A stretch of 64,000 nucleotides of DNA from Bacteroidales bacterium (lineage in GTDB: Bacteria; Bacteroidota; Bacteroidia; Bacteroidales; VadinHA17): contig JAFGLJ010000042.1 of assembly GCA_016928075.1 (NCBI GenBank), positions 1 to 64,000 of the forward strand. The letters are read 5' to 3'. A program made the position numbers and the translations under genes. Shown here piece after piece: positions 33,802 to 42,741 of this stretch; the first letter of the stretch is position 1; each line of letters opens with the position of its first letter. The notes beneath the pieces were generated by a model that did no database searches, was not told the DNA's origin, and saw only the letters and a program-made list of their open reading frames with translations.

Positions 33802-33961
33802 AATATCAGCCGTAATTAAAATGAGTTGAAAATTCTTATTTATTGTAATGTGATAGTAATAATTCTTATAGAAGTCGGATAGAAAAAAGTGTAACTTTGG
33901 TAAATTGTAGAAATGAGTTTTTAATACGTCCGAAAAACCAGTTAATATATAAGATTTTAAA

Positions 33962-34861
33962 ATGATGAGAACTACTTTTTGTCAGTTATTTCTGATTCTT
34001 ACAGGAATATTGTTAACATCTTTTATTCACGGGCAATCTGGTTTTATCAATGTGGATTCAATAGCAGTTAATAAAATCAAGGCCAGTTTCGGTTCATATC
34101 AATTCTCGGATAATGGTGAGAATGTGATTCATTTAGGAACTATAAATACTGAATTAGTCCAGTATAAAACTAATCCGATATTTCGGGATATGGGCGGTGG
34201 TATAATGACAGCACTTACGGGAATAGGTTTTGGTTCCTCGACAGAAGTAAACTGGAAAACATCAGGGATAATTAAATCTGATGATATGACTGCTGACTGG
34301 ATTGTAAGCCTGTTTTGTGAGGGGAGTATTGAAAAAGAGAGGGAAAGGATTGAAAATGATGATGGATCCTGGTCGGTTGAGGTCATTGAAACCTATTTGT
34401 ATTACTGGGATGAAAATGCAGGTGGAATTATAATTGAAAATGATGACACTATTGGATTTTTTGCAATTATCACCAACCCATGTGAAAACGAAATGTTAAA
34501 AACATGGGCTGTTGATATTTTCCCACAGAGCCAGGTTGGGAAAAATAAACCGAAAATCAGGTGGGAGGTTTTCTGGAGACCTTCTCCAGGTGCTGACTAT
34601 GGAATTATTGGCAGATTGCGTGATAATGATTTTGCTATGATCCGAAACGGAACCGATCGTAAAGTCTGGATCTATGTGAATAATTTATTTACATGTATGT
34701 TTCAGTCAGACCTTGACTACCCCGGAATGGCTAAGAAATACCGTATTTTACCTTATCTGTTAATAAATAAAAATATACCTGGCGAAGACAGGCCTGATCT
34801 GTACAGGCTTTCCATAATGAGTCGCATAATATCTTCTGCACTATCTCGATCTCAAGATTAG
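33962..34861 (+). CDS. Secreted protein of unknown function
   Basis: A 299-residue protein with a Sec signal peptide (MMRTTFCQLFLILTGILLTSFIHGQ). The mature part is beta-rich and acidic with two blocks, GGIIIENDDTIGFFAIITNP and WRPSPGADYGIIGRLRDNDF, and a C-terminal helical tail. I do not recognise a family. It has no partner within 160 bp on the same strand. The 33802-33961 gap shows no feature that I can name. Confidence 0.7.
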   Translation: MMRTTFCQLFLILTGILLTSFIHGQSGFINVDSIAVNKIKASFGSYQFSDNGENVIHLGTINTELVQYKTNPIFRDMGGGIMTALTGIGFGSSTEVNWKTSGIIKSDDMTADWIVSLFCEGSIEKERERIENDDGSWSVEVIETYLYYWDENAGGIIIENDDTIGFFAIITNPCENEMLKTWAVDIFPQSQVGKNKPKIRWEVFWRPSPGADYGIIGRLRDNDFAMIRNGTDRKVWIYVNNLFTCMFQSDLDYPGMAKKYRILPYLLINKNIPGEDRPDLYRLSIMSRIISSALSRSQD

Positions 34862-34936
34862 TTGAATCCACGGTGCTAAAGGGCAGGAGCATAAATTATA
34901 TCTTAGATTATGCTCTTGTTCAAAGAGGGATCGCTC

Positions 34937-37477
34937 CTATCCAGTCTCTTGTATGCGTATTTCTTTCATATCAATATGCCCGTACTTAACATCAAGGAAG
35001 GGTTCTCCATTTCTCAGGCCGGCATTGCCAAACCCTGTCTCTGTTGAAATGAAAGAGACGAAATCGTCACCTATCCTGCTGTTTATGTAAAGGATACTGT
35101 CAACTGCATCATAGCGTATGCCTGTCAGTCCCTGCAGCAAGCTATAACTGGATAATGCACGTGCATACCAGTGTCCGCATTCATACTCGTTGAACGGATT
35201 CCTGGTTCTGCCATCATACCTGTTTCTGCAGGTTCTGACAATATTAAGCCCTTCTTCTACCTTTCCTTTCATCATGAGGTGGGAAGCAACCTGGTACTCT
35301 ATACCTGTCCATACCTCGTTGCTGTAAACAAACGGCAATGAAAGTTCACCACCCTTCGGCCATGAACAAAGGAGCAGCCCACCTTCATCACCCATTGCAA
35401 ACGATGGTCTCTGCGGATTGGCATGATCACTGAGATCAGTCCTTAGGTTATACCTGTGAACCGATAGAAGGTGGTCGGTAACCATGTCATTTTTTATTAC
35501 CTCTTTCAATCCAGCGCATGATGCCAGCCACATACCGAGAACGCCGTCTGAAAGGCATCCATTCCCATACTGGTATTTAGGTCCTTCCTTCATAAGTAAT
35601 TCAGTTGCTTCATCTGAATAATCAACCGACCATGTTTCCTGTGCCATGCTGACAGGATCCCTGGCATTCAGCCCGCTTGTTGTTATTTTCTGTACGAGAT
35701 ATTCACCGTTGAAAAGATTTTCCTCGATATATATTTTCCCTTTCTCAAGCAATTCCTTATAAAGACCTGTGTCCTCTCCGAGAAAATTACCCATCTCAAT
35801 TATTGCGGTCAGTGCACCGATGTAGAATGATGAGCACATGGGATCAGGCCCCCAGAACTCTATATCGTAGGTATTATGGTGTGGTTCTTCAAGCACACCC
35901 TTATGCCTTGGGTCCCATGTTTCAATGCTGTAGTCCATGCTGAGTTTAACATAGGGCCACATTTTTTCGATCCACTTATTATCTCCCGAGATGCGCCAGT
36001 CGCGGTACACTTTCATTATCCCTCCAAGCTGGCCGTCAGAGGCAGCATAAAACTCATGACGTATAGGTCTCAGCGGTAAGCCCGACCTGAATACCTGGTG
36101 GCCTGAAGAATCCTGGCTTATCATGAATTCTGTTTCCCTGAATGACCTCTCCAGTGAGGGGAACAGATGGGGGATAGCCTGGGCATAATTCCAGACGTGG
36201 GTACAGGAGCCTGCACAACAACCATTGTTATCGCTGCAGCCTTCCCATGCCCAGAGCCTGCCGTCTGCCTGCCTCAGCACCGTAGGTGATTTAAGGATCG
36301 TCAGGTTTGCAGCAACAGCTTCAAGCACCTCGGGTGGAAGGTTTGATCTGTAGAATGCATCGCTAAAAATCATAGTTTTCTCTTTCAGGTCATCATAGCT
36401 GTCATTCCAGTATGCGGACAGATCGTTTATACTGTTGAATCTCGTAGCGTACCATGGCCTGTAATAAAGGCTGGAAGGCTCGCAAATTGAATCTCCACAG
36501 CAAGTGGTTGTCGGTTCCATTTCTTCAATTTCTCCGTTCATTAAGTCAGCACCATACCGTAGCTCTGTATTGGGCACATACCATGCAAACATCAATCTTA
36601 TTGTTTGAGTTTCACCTTTCTCAAGTTCAAAGGGCACATACAGGGATGCTCCGGGTGCTGATCCGGGTACCGGATCACCCGGGCTGATATCTCCCTGGAT
36701 GATAGTTTTCCATGCCATTGTCATGGGATCCCACCATCCTCCCCTGAACCAGCAATGGTCAACACTGACATCTGGGCTGTCGGTAAACACTGCAAAATCA
36801 CCCTGGTTTTCAGGATGTCCGGTAACTGATTCCTGGTGCAGAATGAATCCTCCACTTATAGGTTTAATGCCGTTGCCTGGTCCTGTTGACATGAAGTTTT
36901 TTGCATTCCATGAAAATACGGCATTAAGATTTTCTGCAGAGGTATTTGTAAAGCTATACTCGATCGCCCCCACAGGCAGAGATGAATTATCAGCATCGCA
37001 GGGAATAAACGGGCTCCAGCATAGAAGTTTAATATCCATAGGTATATCTTTGTCTTTCAGGGTAACCTCAGCAAATGGGAAACGAGCAATAAACTCTGCT
37101 CCTTCGAAACGTGTCAGACCGAATGAAGTTCCGGCAGCCCCGTTTCCTGTTCCACTGCTTCCGAAAATCTTCCAGTCGGGAACCGGTCCCTCAAGCACTT
37201 TCGTTGCGTTGTCGTACCCACTGACATGAATTGCAGCAAATGTGCATGGTTCATTAAAAATTTCAGGCCTGTTCCTGACAGACATATGGGATATAGCACC
37301 TGTTCCTTCAATGCAGAACATTCCGGCACCAATCCCTCCTACAGGGAAAGCAATCCTGTTAAGGTATTCGCCTGTGTATTTTTGATTATACTCCCTGACT
37401 TCTGGCTTATTCCTGTTGCAGGATATTGAGAGACAGAATATCATGATTAAAACGGTTAATAAATGATTTCTTTTCAT
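34937..37477 (-). CDS. GH116-family glycoside hydrolase (GBA2-like) lipoprotein
   Basis: An 846-residue exported lipoprotein (lipobox ISC). The N-terminal beta-sandwich domain has RIAFPVGGIGAGMFCIEGTG. The (alpha/alpha)6 catalytic domain has CTHVWNYAQAIPHLFP, AASDGQLGGIMK, EEPHHNTYDIEFWGPD (Glu near residue 530, the place of the family nucleophile) and CLSDGVLGMW (the place of the acid/base Asp). The family acts on beta-glucosides, beta-xylosides or N-acetylglucosaminides, and human GBA2 acts on glucosylceramide. Which substrate this enzyme uses is unknown. It is convergent with the secreted unknown gene. Periplasmic or surface location is predicted. Confidence 0.88.
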   Translation of the reverse strand: MKRNHLLTVLIMIFCLSISCNRNKPEVREYNQKYTGEYLNRIAFPVGGIGAGMFCIEGTGAISHMSVRNRPEIFNEPCTFAAIHVSGYDNATKVLEGPVPDWKIFGSSGTGNGAAGTSFGLTRFEGAEFIARFPFAEVTLKDKDIPMDIKLLCWSPFIPCDADNSSLPVGAIEYSFTNTSAENLNAVFSWNAKNFMSTGPGNGIKPISGGFILHQESVTGHPENQGDFAVFTDSPDVSVDHCWFRGGWWDPMTMAWKTIIQGDISPGDPVPGSAPGASLYVPFELEKGETQTIRLMFAWYVPNTELRYGADLMNGEIEEMEPTTTCCGDSICEPSSLYYRPWYATRFNSINDLSAYWNDSYDDLKEKTMIFSDAFYRSNLPPEVLEAVAANLTILKSPTVLRQADGRLWAWEGCSDNNGCCAGSCTHVWNYAQAIPHLFPSLERSFRETEFMISQDSSGHQVFRSGLPLRPIRHEFYAASDGQLGGIMKVYRDWRISGDNKWIEKMWPYVKLSMDYSIETWDPRHKGVLEEPHHNTYDIEFWGPDPMCSSFYIGALTAIIEMGNFLGEDTGLYKELLEKGKIYIEENLFNGEYLVQKITTSGLNARDPVSMAQETWSVDYSDEATELLMKEGPKYQYGNGCLSDGVLGMWLASCAGLKEVIKNDMVTDHLLSVHRYNLRTDLSDHANPQRPSFAMGDEGGLLLCSWPKGGELSLPFVYSNEVWTGIEYQVASHLMMKGKVEEGLNIVRTCRNRYDGRTRNPFNEYECGHWYARALSSYSLLQGLTGIRYDAVDSILYINSRIGDDFVSFISTETGFGNAGLRNGEPFLDVKYGHIDMKEIRIQETG

Positions 37478-37583
37478 TTTACGTAATATTTAATTCTTCA
37501 GGGATAATTTTAAAATATACTAAAGATAGCAATTGACAGTTTATCAAAAAAATACAGAACTTCAATAAGAGGAAATTAATTTG

Positions 37584-37591
37584 TAATTTTG
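37584..37591 (+). promoter_or_regulatory. Promoter -7 element for the sor-to-rseP operon
   Basis: TAATTTTG fits TAnnTTTG, 75 bp before the superoxide reductase start. No exact TTTG box was found at the -33 position. Confidence 0.35.
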
Positions 37592-37665
37592 CAATTCTAA
37601 TTAATTGGTATGTATAATACTGTTAGTATTGATTGTTGACCGGGTATTAATAAAATAGTGTACTT

Positions 37666-38049
37666 ATGCCACGCGTATTCAAAGCAACAAACATCGGGAA
37701 AGAGGAAAAAGAGGTCAAGAAAGATTATCTTGACCGGCATATGCCTCATGTAATATGTGAAGACACCGTTAAGAAAGGGGAGGTGTTCAGGGTGAAGGTA
37801 AGAATGGGGGAGCATTATACTCATCCGGATGATTATGATCATTATATAAGCACCATTCAGTTATGGAACAGGGAAACACTTCTGGCTGAAACCAGGTATT
37901 CCTCGGGTGCATACGGGAATAAGCCGGCCAATGCAGAAGTGGATTTTTACATTAGCGCCCCGGAGGTATCAATGAATCTTTCGGCCATGGCTGTATGTAC
38001 AAAGCATGGCTTATGGCAGAGCGAGGATATACCCGTGAAAGTTATTTGA
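37666..38049 (+). CDS. Superoxide reductase (desulfoferrodoxin-type iron domain)
   Basis: A 127-residue single-domain protein with all five iron ligands of the superoxide reductase centre: His25, His53, His59, Cys111 and His114 (motifs RHMPH, YTHPDDYDHY and VCTKHGLW). It reduces superoxide to hydrogen peroxide, an anaerobe-type oxygen defence. It lacks the N-terminal rubredoxin-like desulforedoxin domain, as in class II neelaredoxins. The conserved Glu-Lys before the first His is Asp23-Arg24 here, so the lysine that guides superoxide is replaced. It starts a run (1 bp to the M23 gene, then dxr and rseP) with short or overlapping junctions. Confidence 0.88.
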   Translation: MPRVFKATNIGKEEKEVKKDYLDRHMPHVICEDTVKKGEVFRVKVRMGEHYTHPDDYDHYISTIQLWNRETLLAETRYSSGAYGNKPANAEVDFYISAPEVSMNLSAMAVCTKHGLWQSEDIPVKVI

Positions 38050-38050
38050 T

Positions 38051-38914
38051 ATGGTAAAGACTGACACCAAAAGAAGAAGCTGGCGAGATAAGTATCGATT
38101 TGCGATATACAATGATAAAACATTCGAAGAAGTATGGCGCATACGTATGACAACATACAATGGCTTTCTCCTGCTCGTTTTCCTTGTGCTTTTTATTGTT
38201 GGATTAACCACAATCCTTATCTCCTTTACAAACCTCAGGGAGTTCATACCGGGTTATCCTGATGGTAACACCAGGCGTAATATTATAATGAATGCCCTGC
38301 GGCTTGACTCACTGGAAAATGAACTGGAACTCAGAGATCAATATTTTGCCAATCTGAATGCAATAATATCGGGCAGGGAACCTGTTGACAGGGTTGCCGG
38401 TCAGGATACCACAGCCAATTATGAAGATATTACCTTTAATTATTCTTCCGAGGATTCACTCCTCAGGTTACAGGTTGAACAGGAAGAACAGTATAACCTT
38501 ACTTTCATGGCAGGTTATAACGACAGTAATATCAATCTTTCGAATATCCACTTCTATCCACCGGTGAAAGGTATAGTATCAGGGCATTTTAATCCACGCA
38601 CAAGGCATTATGGTACCGATATAGTTACATCTCCGAAAGCAGTGGTTTCCGCAACACTGGATGGCACGGTTATTTTCACCGGCTGGACAATGGAAACAGG
38701 CTGGGTTATACAGTTACAGCATTCTAACAATCTTATTTCCGTATACAAGCATAATGCTACCCTGCTTAAAGAACCGGGCGACAATGTTCTTGCAGGTGAA
38801 GGTATAGCTGTGGTTGGCGATTCAGGTGAGCTGTATACATCCGGTCCTCACCTGCACTTTGAAATATGGCATAACGGTGAGGCAGTAAACTCCGAAAATT
38901 ATATTTTATTTTAA
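38051..38914 (+). CDS. M23 family metallopeptidase (membrane-anchored)
   Basis: A 287-residue protein with one N-terminal transmembrane helix (39-59), a helical linker and a C-terminal M23/LytM domain (about 165-285). Zinc ligands are His186 and Asp190 (HYGTD) and the second His of HLH at 267-269 in GPHLHFEIW. M23 enzymes cut peptidoglycan cross-bridges. With intact ligands it is predicted active in the periplasm. It follows the superoxide reductase by 1 bp and precedes dxr by 20 bp. Confidence 0.92.
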   Translation: MVKTDTKRRSWRDKYRFAIYNDKTFEEVWRIRMTTYNGFLLLVFLVLFIVGLTTILISFTNLREFIPGYPDGNTRRNIIMNALRLDSLENELELRDQYFANLNAIISGREPVDRVAGQDTTANYEDITFNYSSEDSLLRLQVEQEEQYNLTFMAGYNDSNINLSNIHFYPPVKGIVSGHFNPRTRHYGTDIVTSPKAVVSATLDGTVIFTGWTMETGWVIQLQHSNNLISVYKHNATLLKEPGDNVLAGEGIAVVGDSGELYTSGPHLHFEIWHNGEAVNSENYILF

Positions 38915-38934
38915 TAACAGAGAAGGGAAAAGTT

Positions 38935-40098
38935 GTGAAGCGGCTCGCTATTCTGGGTTCTACAGGTTCCATAGGTACACAAACACTGGATGTGGTTGAC
39001 AGGTACCCTGATAAGTTTAAGGTCGAGGTGCTTACTGCATACCGTAATGTTGACCAGCTGATAGCACAGGCAAAAGTACACAAGCCAGATTCAGTAGTTA
39101 TTGTAAATGAGGAACACTATAAGGTTCTTAAGGATCGGTTATCCGGTCTGCCGGTGAAGGTTTATGCCGGTATAGAAGCTGTGTCGCATGTCATTGCCCA
39201 GAAGGGTATAGATATGGTTGTTGCAGCTATGGTTGGCTTTTCAGGAATGCGTCCCGTGATAAAAGCTATAGAACAGGGAAAGGATATTGCACTTGCAAAC
39301 AAAGAAACACTTGTTGTAGCAGGGCAGATAATTAATGATCTGGCAAAGAAACACGGGGTGCAAATAATACCTGTCGATTCAGAACATTCTGCTATATTGC
39401 AATGTATGGCAGGTGAAGCGGATAACCAGGTCGAAAAAATTACCCTGACAGCTTCAGGAGGACCTTTCAGGAGGCATTCTGTAGACAGGCTCTATCATGT
39501 TAAGCCTGAAGAAGCACTGCGGCATCCTAACTGGATAATGGGGAAAAAAATTACCATTGACTCAGCTTCAATGATGAACAAAGGGCTTGAGGTTATTGAA
39601 GCGAAATGGTTTTTTGATCTGAGGCCTGAACAGATAGAAGTAGTAATACATCCTCAATCAATAATCCATTCATTTGTCCATTTTGCTGATGGGTCCATAA
39701 AAGCTCAGATGGGGATACCCGATATGCGTCTGCCAATCGTGTATGCACTTGGATATCCACATCGGCTTACTACTGACCTTCCCAGGTTTAATATCAGAGA
39801 ATGTAATAAGCTTACTTTCGAAGAGGTTGATACGAAAAAATTTCGTAACCTTGCACTCGCTTACAAAGCACTTGAAAAAGGGGGTAATATACCATGTGCC
39901 ATGAATGCTGCCAATGAAGTGGCAGTGGAGGCTTTCCTGAAGAAAGACATCGGGTTTATGGGAATGCCAGAGATGATTGAAACAATAATGGATAATACGT
40001 GGTTTATACAAAAGCCGGGCATTGAAGATCTTGAAGAAACAGACAGGCTAAGCAGGATAAGAGCCCGGGAGTATATTGAAAAAATGGATGTGCGATGA
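38935..40098 (+). CDS. dxr: 1-deoxy-D-xylulose-5-phosphate reductoisomerase
   Basis: A 387-residue enzyme of the MEP isoprenoid pathway, converting DXP to MEP with NADPH and a divalent metal. The start is GTG at 38935, giving MKRLAILGSTGSIG with the cofactor motif GSTGSIG at residues 8-14. No ATG fits. Other marks are ALANKETLVVAG, PVDSEHSAI (metal Asp), and the active-site loop KKITIDSASMMNKGLEVIEA. It overlaps rseP by 4 bp (ATGA). The dxr-rseP neighbourhood is also conserved in many bacteria. Confidence 0.97.
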   Translation: MKRLAILGSTGSIGTQTLDVVDRYPDKFKVEVLTAYRNVDQLIAQAKVHKPDSVVIVNEEHYKVLKDRLSGLPVKVYAGIEAVSHVIAQKGIDMVVAAMVGFSGMRPVIKAIEQGKDIALANKETLVVAGQIINDLAKKHGVQIIPVDSEHSAILQCMAGEADNQVEKITLTASGGPFRRHSVDRLYHVKPEEALRHPNWIMGKKITIDSASMMNKGLEVIEAKWFFDLRPEQIEVVIHPQSIIHSFVHFADGSIKAQMGIPDMRLPIVYALGYPHRLTTDLPRFNIRECNKLTFEEVDTKKFRNLALAYKALEKGGNIPCAMNAANEVAVEAFLKKDIGFMGMPEMIETIMDNTWFIQKPGIEDLEETDRLSRIRAREYIEKMDVR

Positions 40099-41420
40099 CA
40101 GTATTAGTGAAAATATTACAGTTTCTATTGAGCCTTTCCGTGATAGTTATAATTCACGAACTAGGGCATTTTCTTTTTGCCAAATTATTCAAAACAAGGG
40201 TTGAAAAGTTTTACCTGTTTTTTGACCCCTGGTTCTCCCTGTTCAAATTCAAGAAAGGTGAAACAGAGTATGGCATAGGATGGTTACCTCTTGGAGGGTA
40301 TGTGAAGATAGCTGGCATGATTGATGAATCAATGGATCGTGAACAGATGAAAAAACCACCACAACCTTATGAGTTCAGGTCAAAATCCTCATGGCAGAGA
40401 CTTATTATTATGGTCGGAGGTGTCCTATTCAATTTTATCCTTGCAATGGTGCTCTATGTGATGGTACTTTTTTCCTGGGGAGAGACTTACCTTCCAACAG
40501 AAAACGTGAAGTATGGAATAGTAACTGATTCGATTGGCCATGCCATGGGTCTCATGGACGGTGATAAAATAGTTTCTGTTGATGGTAACAGTATTGAAAA
40601 TTTCTACGAGATAATACCTGACATAATACTGAATGAAAGGGAACAGATCACTGTCGAAAGAGACGGGGAACTGGTTGAGGTGGATATTGACAAGAAATTC
40701 ATTCCGTATATTATTAAAGGACAGGGAAGAATTGATGCCCGTATGCCATTTATGCCCTTTGAGGTATCAGATTTTATGAAGGTATCCCCGGCAAGGGAAG
40801 CTGGCGTGATGGTGGGGGACAAGCTGGTGGGCATAGATGGGAAAATATTCAAATACAATGATGAATATGTTCATTACCTGGATGATAAAAAGGAGAAATT
40901 AATAACAGCGAATATCCTGAGGGGGGATGACAGCCTGGCTATAGACCTTAAAACAACAGAAGAAGGCATGCTCGGGATTGTAAGGAGTACAGAAGGATTA
41001 CTGGAATTGCGTACGGTGCATTATGGCTTTTTTGAATCAATACCGGCAGGCATCTCTAAAGGCTTCAAGACGCTCAGAGATTATCTGAAACAGTTTAAAC
41101 TGATTTTTTCAAAAGATACAAAAGCATATGAATCACTTGGTGGATTCATTACTATTGGCAGTATTTTCCCGGGAATATGGGACTGGCAGGCTTTCTGGAG
41201 CCTTACGGCATTCCTCTCGATAATACTGGCCATAATGAATATACTGCCAATACCGGCGCTAGATGGGGGACATGTGATGTTCCTGCTTTACGAGGTGATA
41301 ACAGGGCGGAAACCAAGTGATAAGTTCCTTGAATATGCTCAGCTTGTAGGGTTGATAATACTTGTTGCATTACTGTTATATGCAAACGGCAATGATATTT
41401 TACGTTTGTTGAGGAATTAG
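40095..41420 (+). CDS. rseP: RIP metalloprotease RseP (site-2 protease)
   Basis: A 441-residue inner-membrane site-2 protease. The zinc motif HELGH is at 21-25 in the first helix, PDZ-type domains lie between the catalytic halves, and NILPIPALDGGH near the C-terminus supplies the third zinc ligand (Asp). It performs intramembrane cleavage of anti-sigma or signal peptides. The start overlaps the dxr stop by 4 bp, so the two are translationally coupled. Confidence 0.96.
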   Translation: MTVLVKILQFLLSLSVIVIIHELGHFLFAKLFKTRVEKFYLFFDPWFSLFKFKKGETEYGIGWLPLGGYVKIAGMIDESMDREQMKKPPQPYEFRSKSSWQRLIIMVGGVLFNFILAMVLYVMVLFSWGETYLPTENVKYGIVTDSIGHAMGLMDGDKIVSVDGNSIENFYEIIPDIILNEREQITVERDGELVEVDIDKKFIPYIIKGQGRIDARMPFMPFEVSDFMKVSPAREAGVMVGDKLVGIDGKIFKYNDEYVHYLDDKKEKLITANILRGDDSLAIDLKTTEEGMLGIVRSTEGLLELRTVHYGFFESIPAGISKGFKTLRDYLKQFKLIFSKDTKAYESLGGFITIGSIFPGIWDWQAFWSLTAFLSIILAIMNILPIPALDGGHVMFLLYEVITGRKPSDKFLEYAQLVGLIILVALLLYANGNDILRLLRN

Positions 41421-41432
41421 CGTTTTTTTAAT

Positions 41433-41440
41433 TAACTTTG
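41433..41440 (+). promoter_or_regulatory. Promoter -7 element for tatA, with palindrome downstream
   Basis: TAACTTTG fits TAnnTTTG, 31 bp before the ATG at 41472. A 14-bp perfect palindrome, AATTGTTAACAATT, lies at 41452-41465 between it and the start codon, in what would be the 5' leader. It could be an operator or only a short stem. Confidence 0.5.
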
Positions 41441-41471
41441 TACAGATTACTAATTGTTAACAATTCAGATT

Positions 41472-41654
41472 ATGAACGTTATAGCAGGAATGTTTGGACC
41501 AACTGAAATAATTCTTATTGTTCTTGTGGTTGTTATTCTTTTTGGCGGGCGTAAGATTCCGGAGCTGATGAAAGGTATCGGTCAGGGCATGAAAGAATTC
41601 AAGAAAGCTACCAAGGATGAACCGAAGGAAGAAGAAAAACTAAAGGAAAATTAG
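41472..41654 (+). CDS. tatA: Twin-arginine translocase subunit TatA
   Basis: A 60-residue protein starting [19 protein letters not shown] six codons upstream is not favoured. It has a single transmembrane helix ([18 protein letters not shown]), a short amphipathic helix ([15 protein letters not shown]) and a charged tail, the classical TatA/TatE layout. TatA forms the pore of the Tat system that exports folded proteins. Two Tat-signal Gfo/Idh/MocA enzymes in this window are candidate cargo. A terminator follows directly. Confidence 0.94.
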   Translation: MNVIAGMFGPTEIILIVLVVVILFGGRKIPELMKGIGQGMKEFKKATKDEPKEEEKLKEN

Positions 41655-41679
41655 TCAACATTATAATTATTCATGTAAG

Positions 41680-41704
41680 AGCCTGCCTCAAGCAGGCTTT
41701 TTTT
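41680..41704 (+). terminator. Rho-independent terminator after tatA
   Basis: Stem AGCCTGC with GCAGGCT around loop CTCAA, then seven T. It is 25 bp after the tatA stop and 12 bp before the DUF4837 start. Confidence 0.92.
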
Positions 41705-41716
41705 AACTGATCATAT

Positions 41717-42736
41717 ATGAAAAAACTAGTCTTGCTTTCTGCATCCGTCATTCTTACTGTATTAATGCACTCCTGCGGCGATTCGGGTGGCGGCGCAATG
41801 CTTCCAAATGTTTCTGGCAGCTCCGGAGAAGTACTGGTGGCACTTGACAAAGCCAAATGGGACGGACCCCTGGGCAGGAAAATAAGAGAAGTACTCGCTG
41901 CTCCAATAGCTAAGCTTCCACAGCCTGAATCACATTTTGACCTTGTGAATGTTAGCCCCATTGCATTCAGCAAGCTATACCAGACACACAGGAATGTTAT
42001 ATTTGTTCATACCGGAGAGGATAAAAATCAGCAGGTAACATTTCTGGAAAATACCTATGCCTTTTCACAACTTATGATTAACCTGGAGGGTAAGAACGAT
42101 GAGGAAATTATAGACCTCCTGGATAAGGAAGGGCAGGTGATAATAGATAAAATTAATATTGCTGAACGCGACAGATGGATTTCTGTATACAGGTCAACTC
42201 TTAACAGTGGAATATTCAATAAACTGAAAGATGACCATAATATTATTATCAATATCCCCGCCCATCTTTCACTTGACGTTGAAGAGAAAGGTTTCCTGTG
42301 GTTTTCATATGAGACTCCCCAGACAACTCAGTCTATATTTATTGGTTATTTTGATCTCAATGGGAAAGACTATTTCAATAAAGAAAGCATAATAAATATA
42401 AGGGATAGTCTGACAAAGGAAAAGGTAAAAGGTCCTGCGCGCGGAACATATATGGCTATAGAAGACCAGATTCCTGTAAACTTCCGTCTTTTTAAATTCA
42501 GGCAGAGAAATTATGCTGAAACAAGGGGTTTATGGACGCTCGAAAATGGATTCATGGGAGGGCCATTTGTCAACCTGGTTACGCGGGATGAAGTAAATGA
42601 CAGGTTTGTAATGCTGGATGGCTTTGTTTATGCACCAAATGATGATAAGAGGGAACTGTTGAGGCAGGTGGAAGCTATCCTGTATACCGTCAGCTTTCCC
42701 GATGAATCAGAAATTGTTGTTACCACGGAAAAATAA
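41717..42736 (+). CDS. DUF4837 family lipoprotein
   Basis: A 339-residue exported lipoprotein (lipobox ending at Cys20, MHSC). The family signature is clear: LPNVSGSSGEVLVALDKAKWDGPLGRKIREVL, then LPQPESHFDLVNV and HRNVIFVHTG. DUF4837 is almost confined to Bacteroidota and has no known function. It sits just after the tatA terminator. It is convergent with mqnC, with only 5 bp between the stop codons. Confidence 0.93.
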   Translation: MKKLVLLSASVILTVLMHSCGDSGGGAMLPNVSGSSGEVLVALDKAKWDGPLGRKIREVLAAPIAKLPQPESHFDLVNVSPIAFSKLYQTHRNVIFVHTGEDKNQQVTFLENTYAFSQLMINLEGKNDEEIIDLLDKEGQVIIDKINIAERDRWISVYRSTLNSGIFNKLKDDHNIIINIPAHLSLDVEEKGFLWFSYETPQTTQSIFIGYFDLNGKDYFNKESIINIRDSLTKEKVKGPARGTYMAIEDQIPVNFRLFKFRQRNYAETRGLWTLENGFMGGPFVNLVTRDEVNDRFVMLDGFVYAPNDDKRELLRQVEAILYTVSFPDESEIVVTTEK

Positions 42737-42741
42737 TCACT

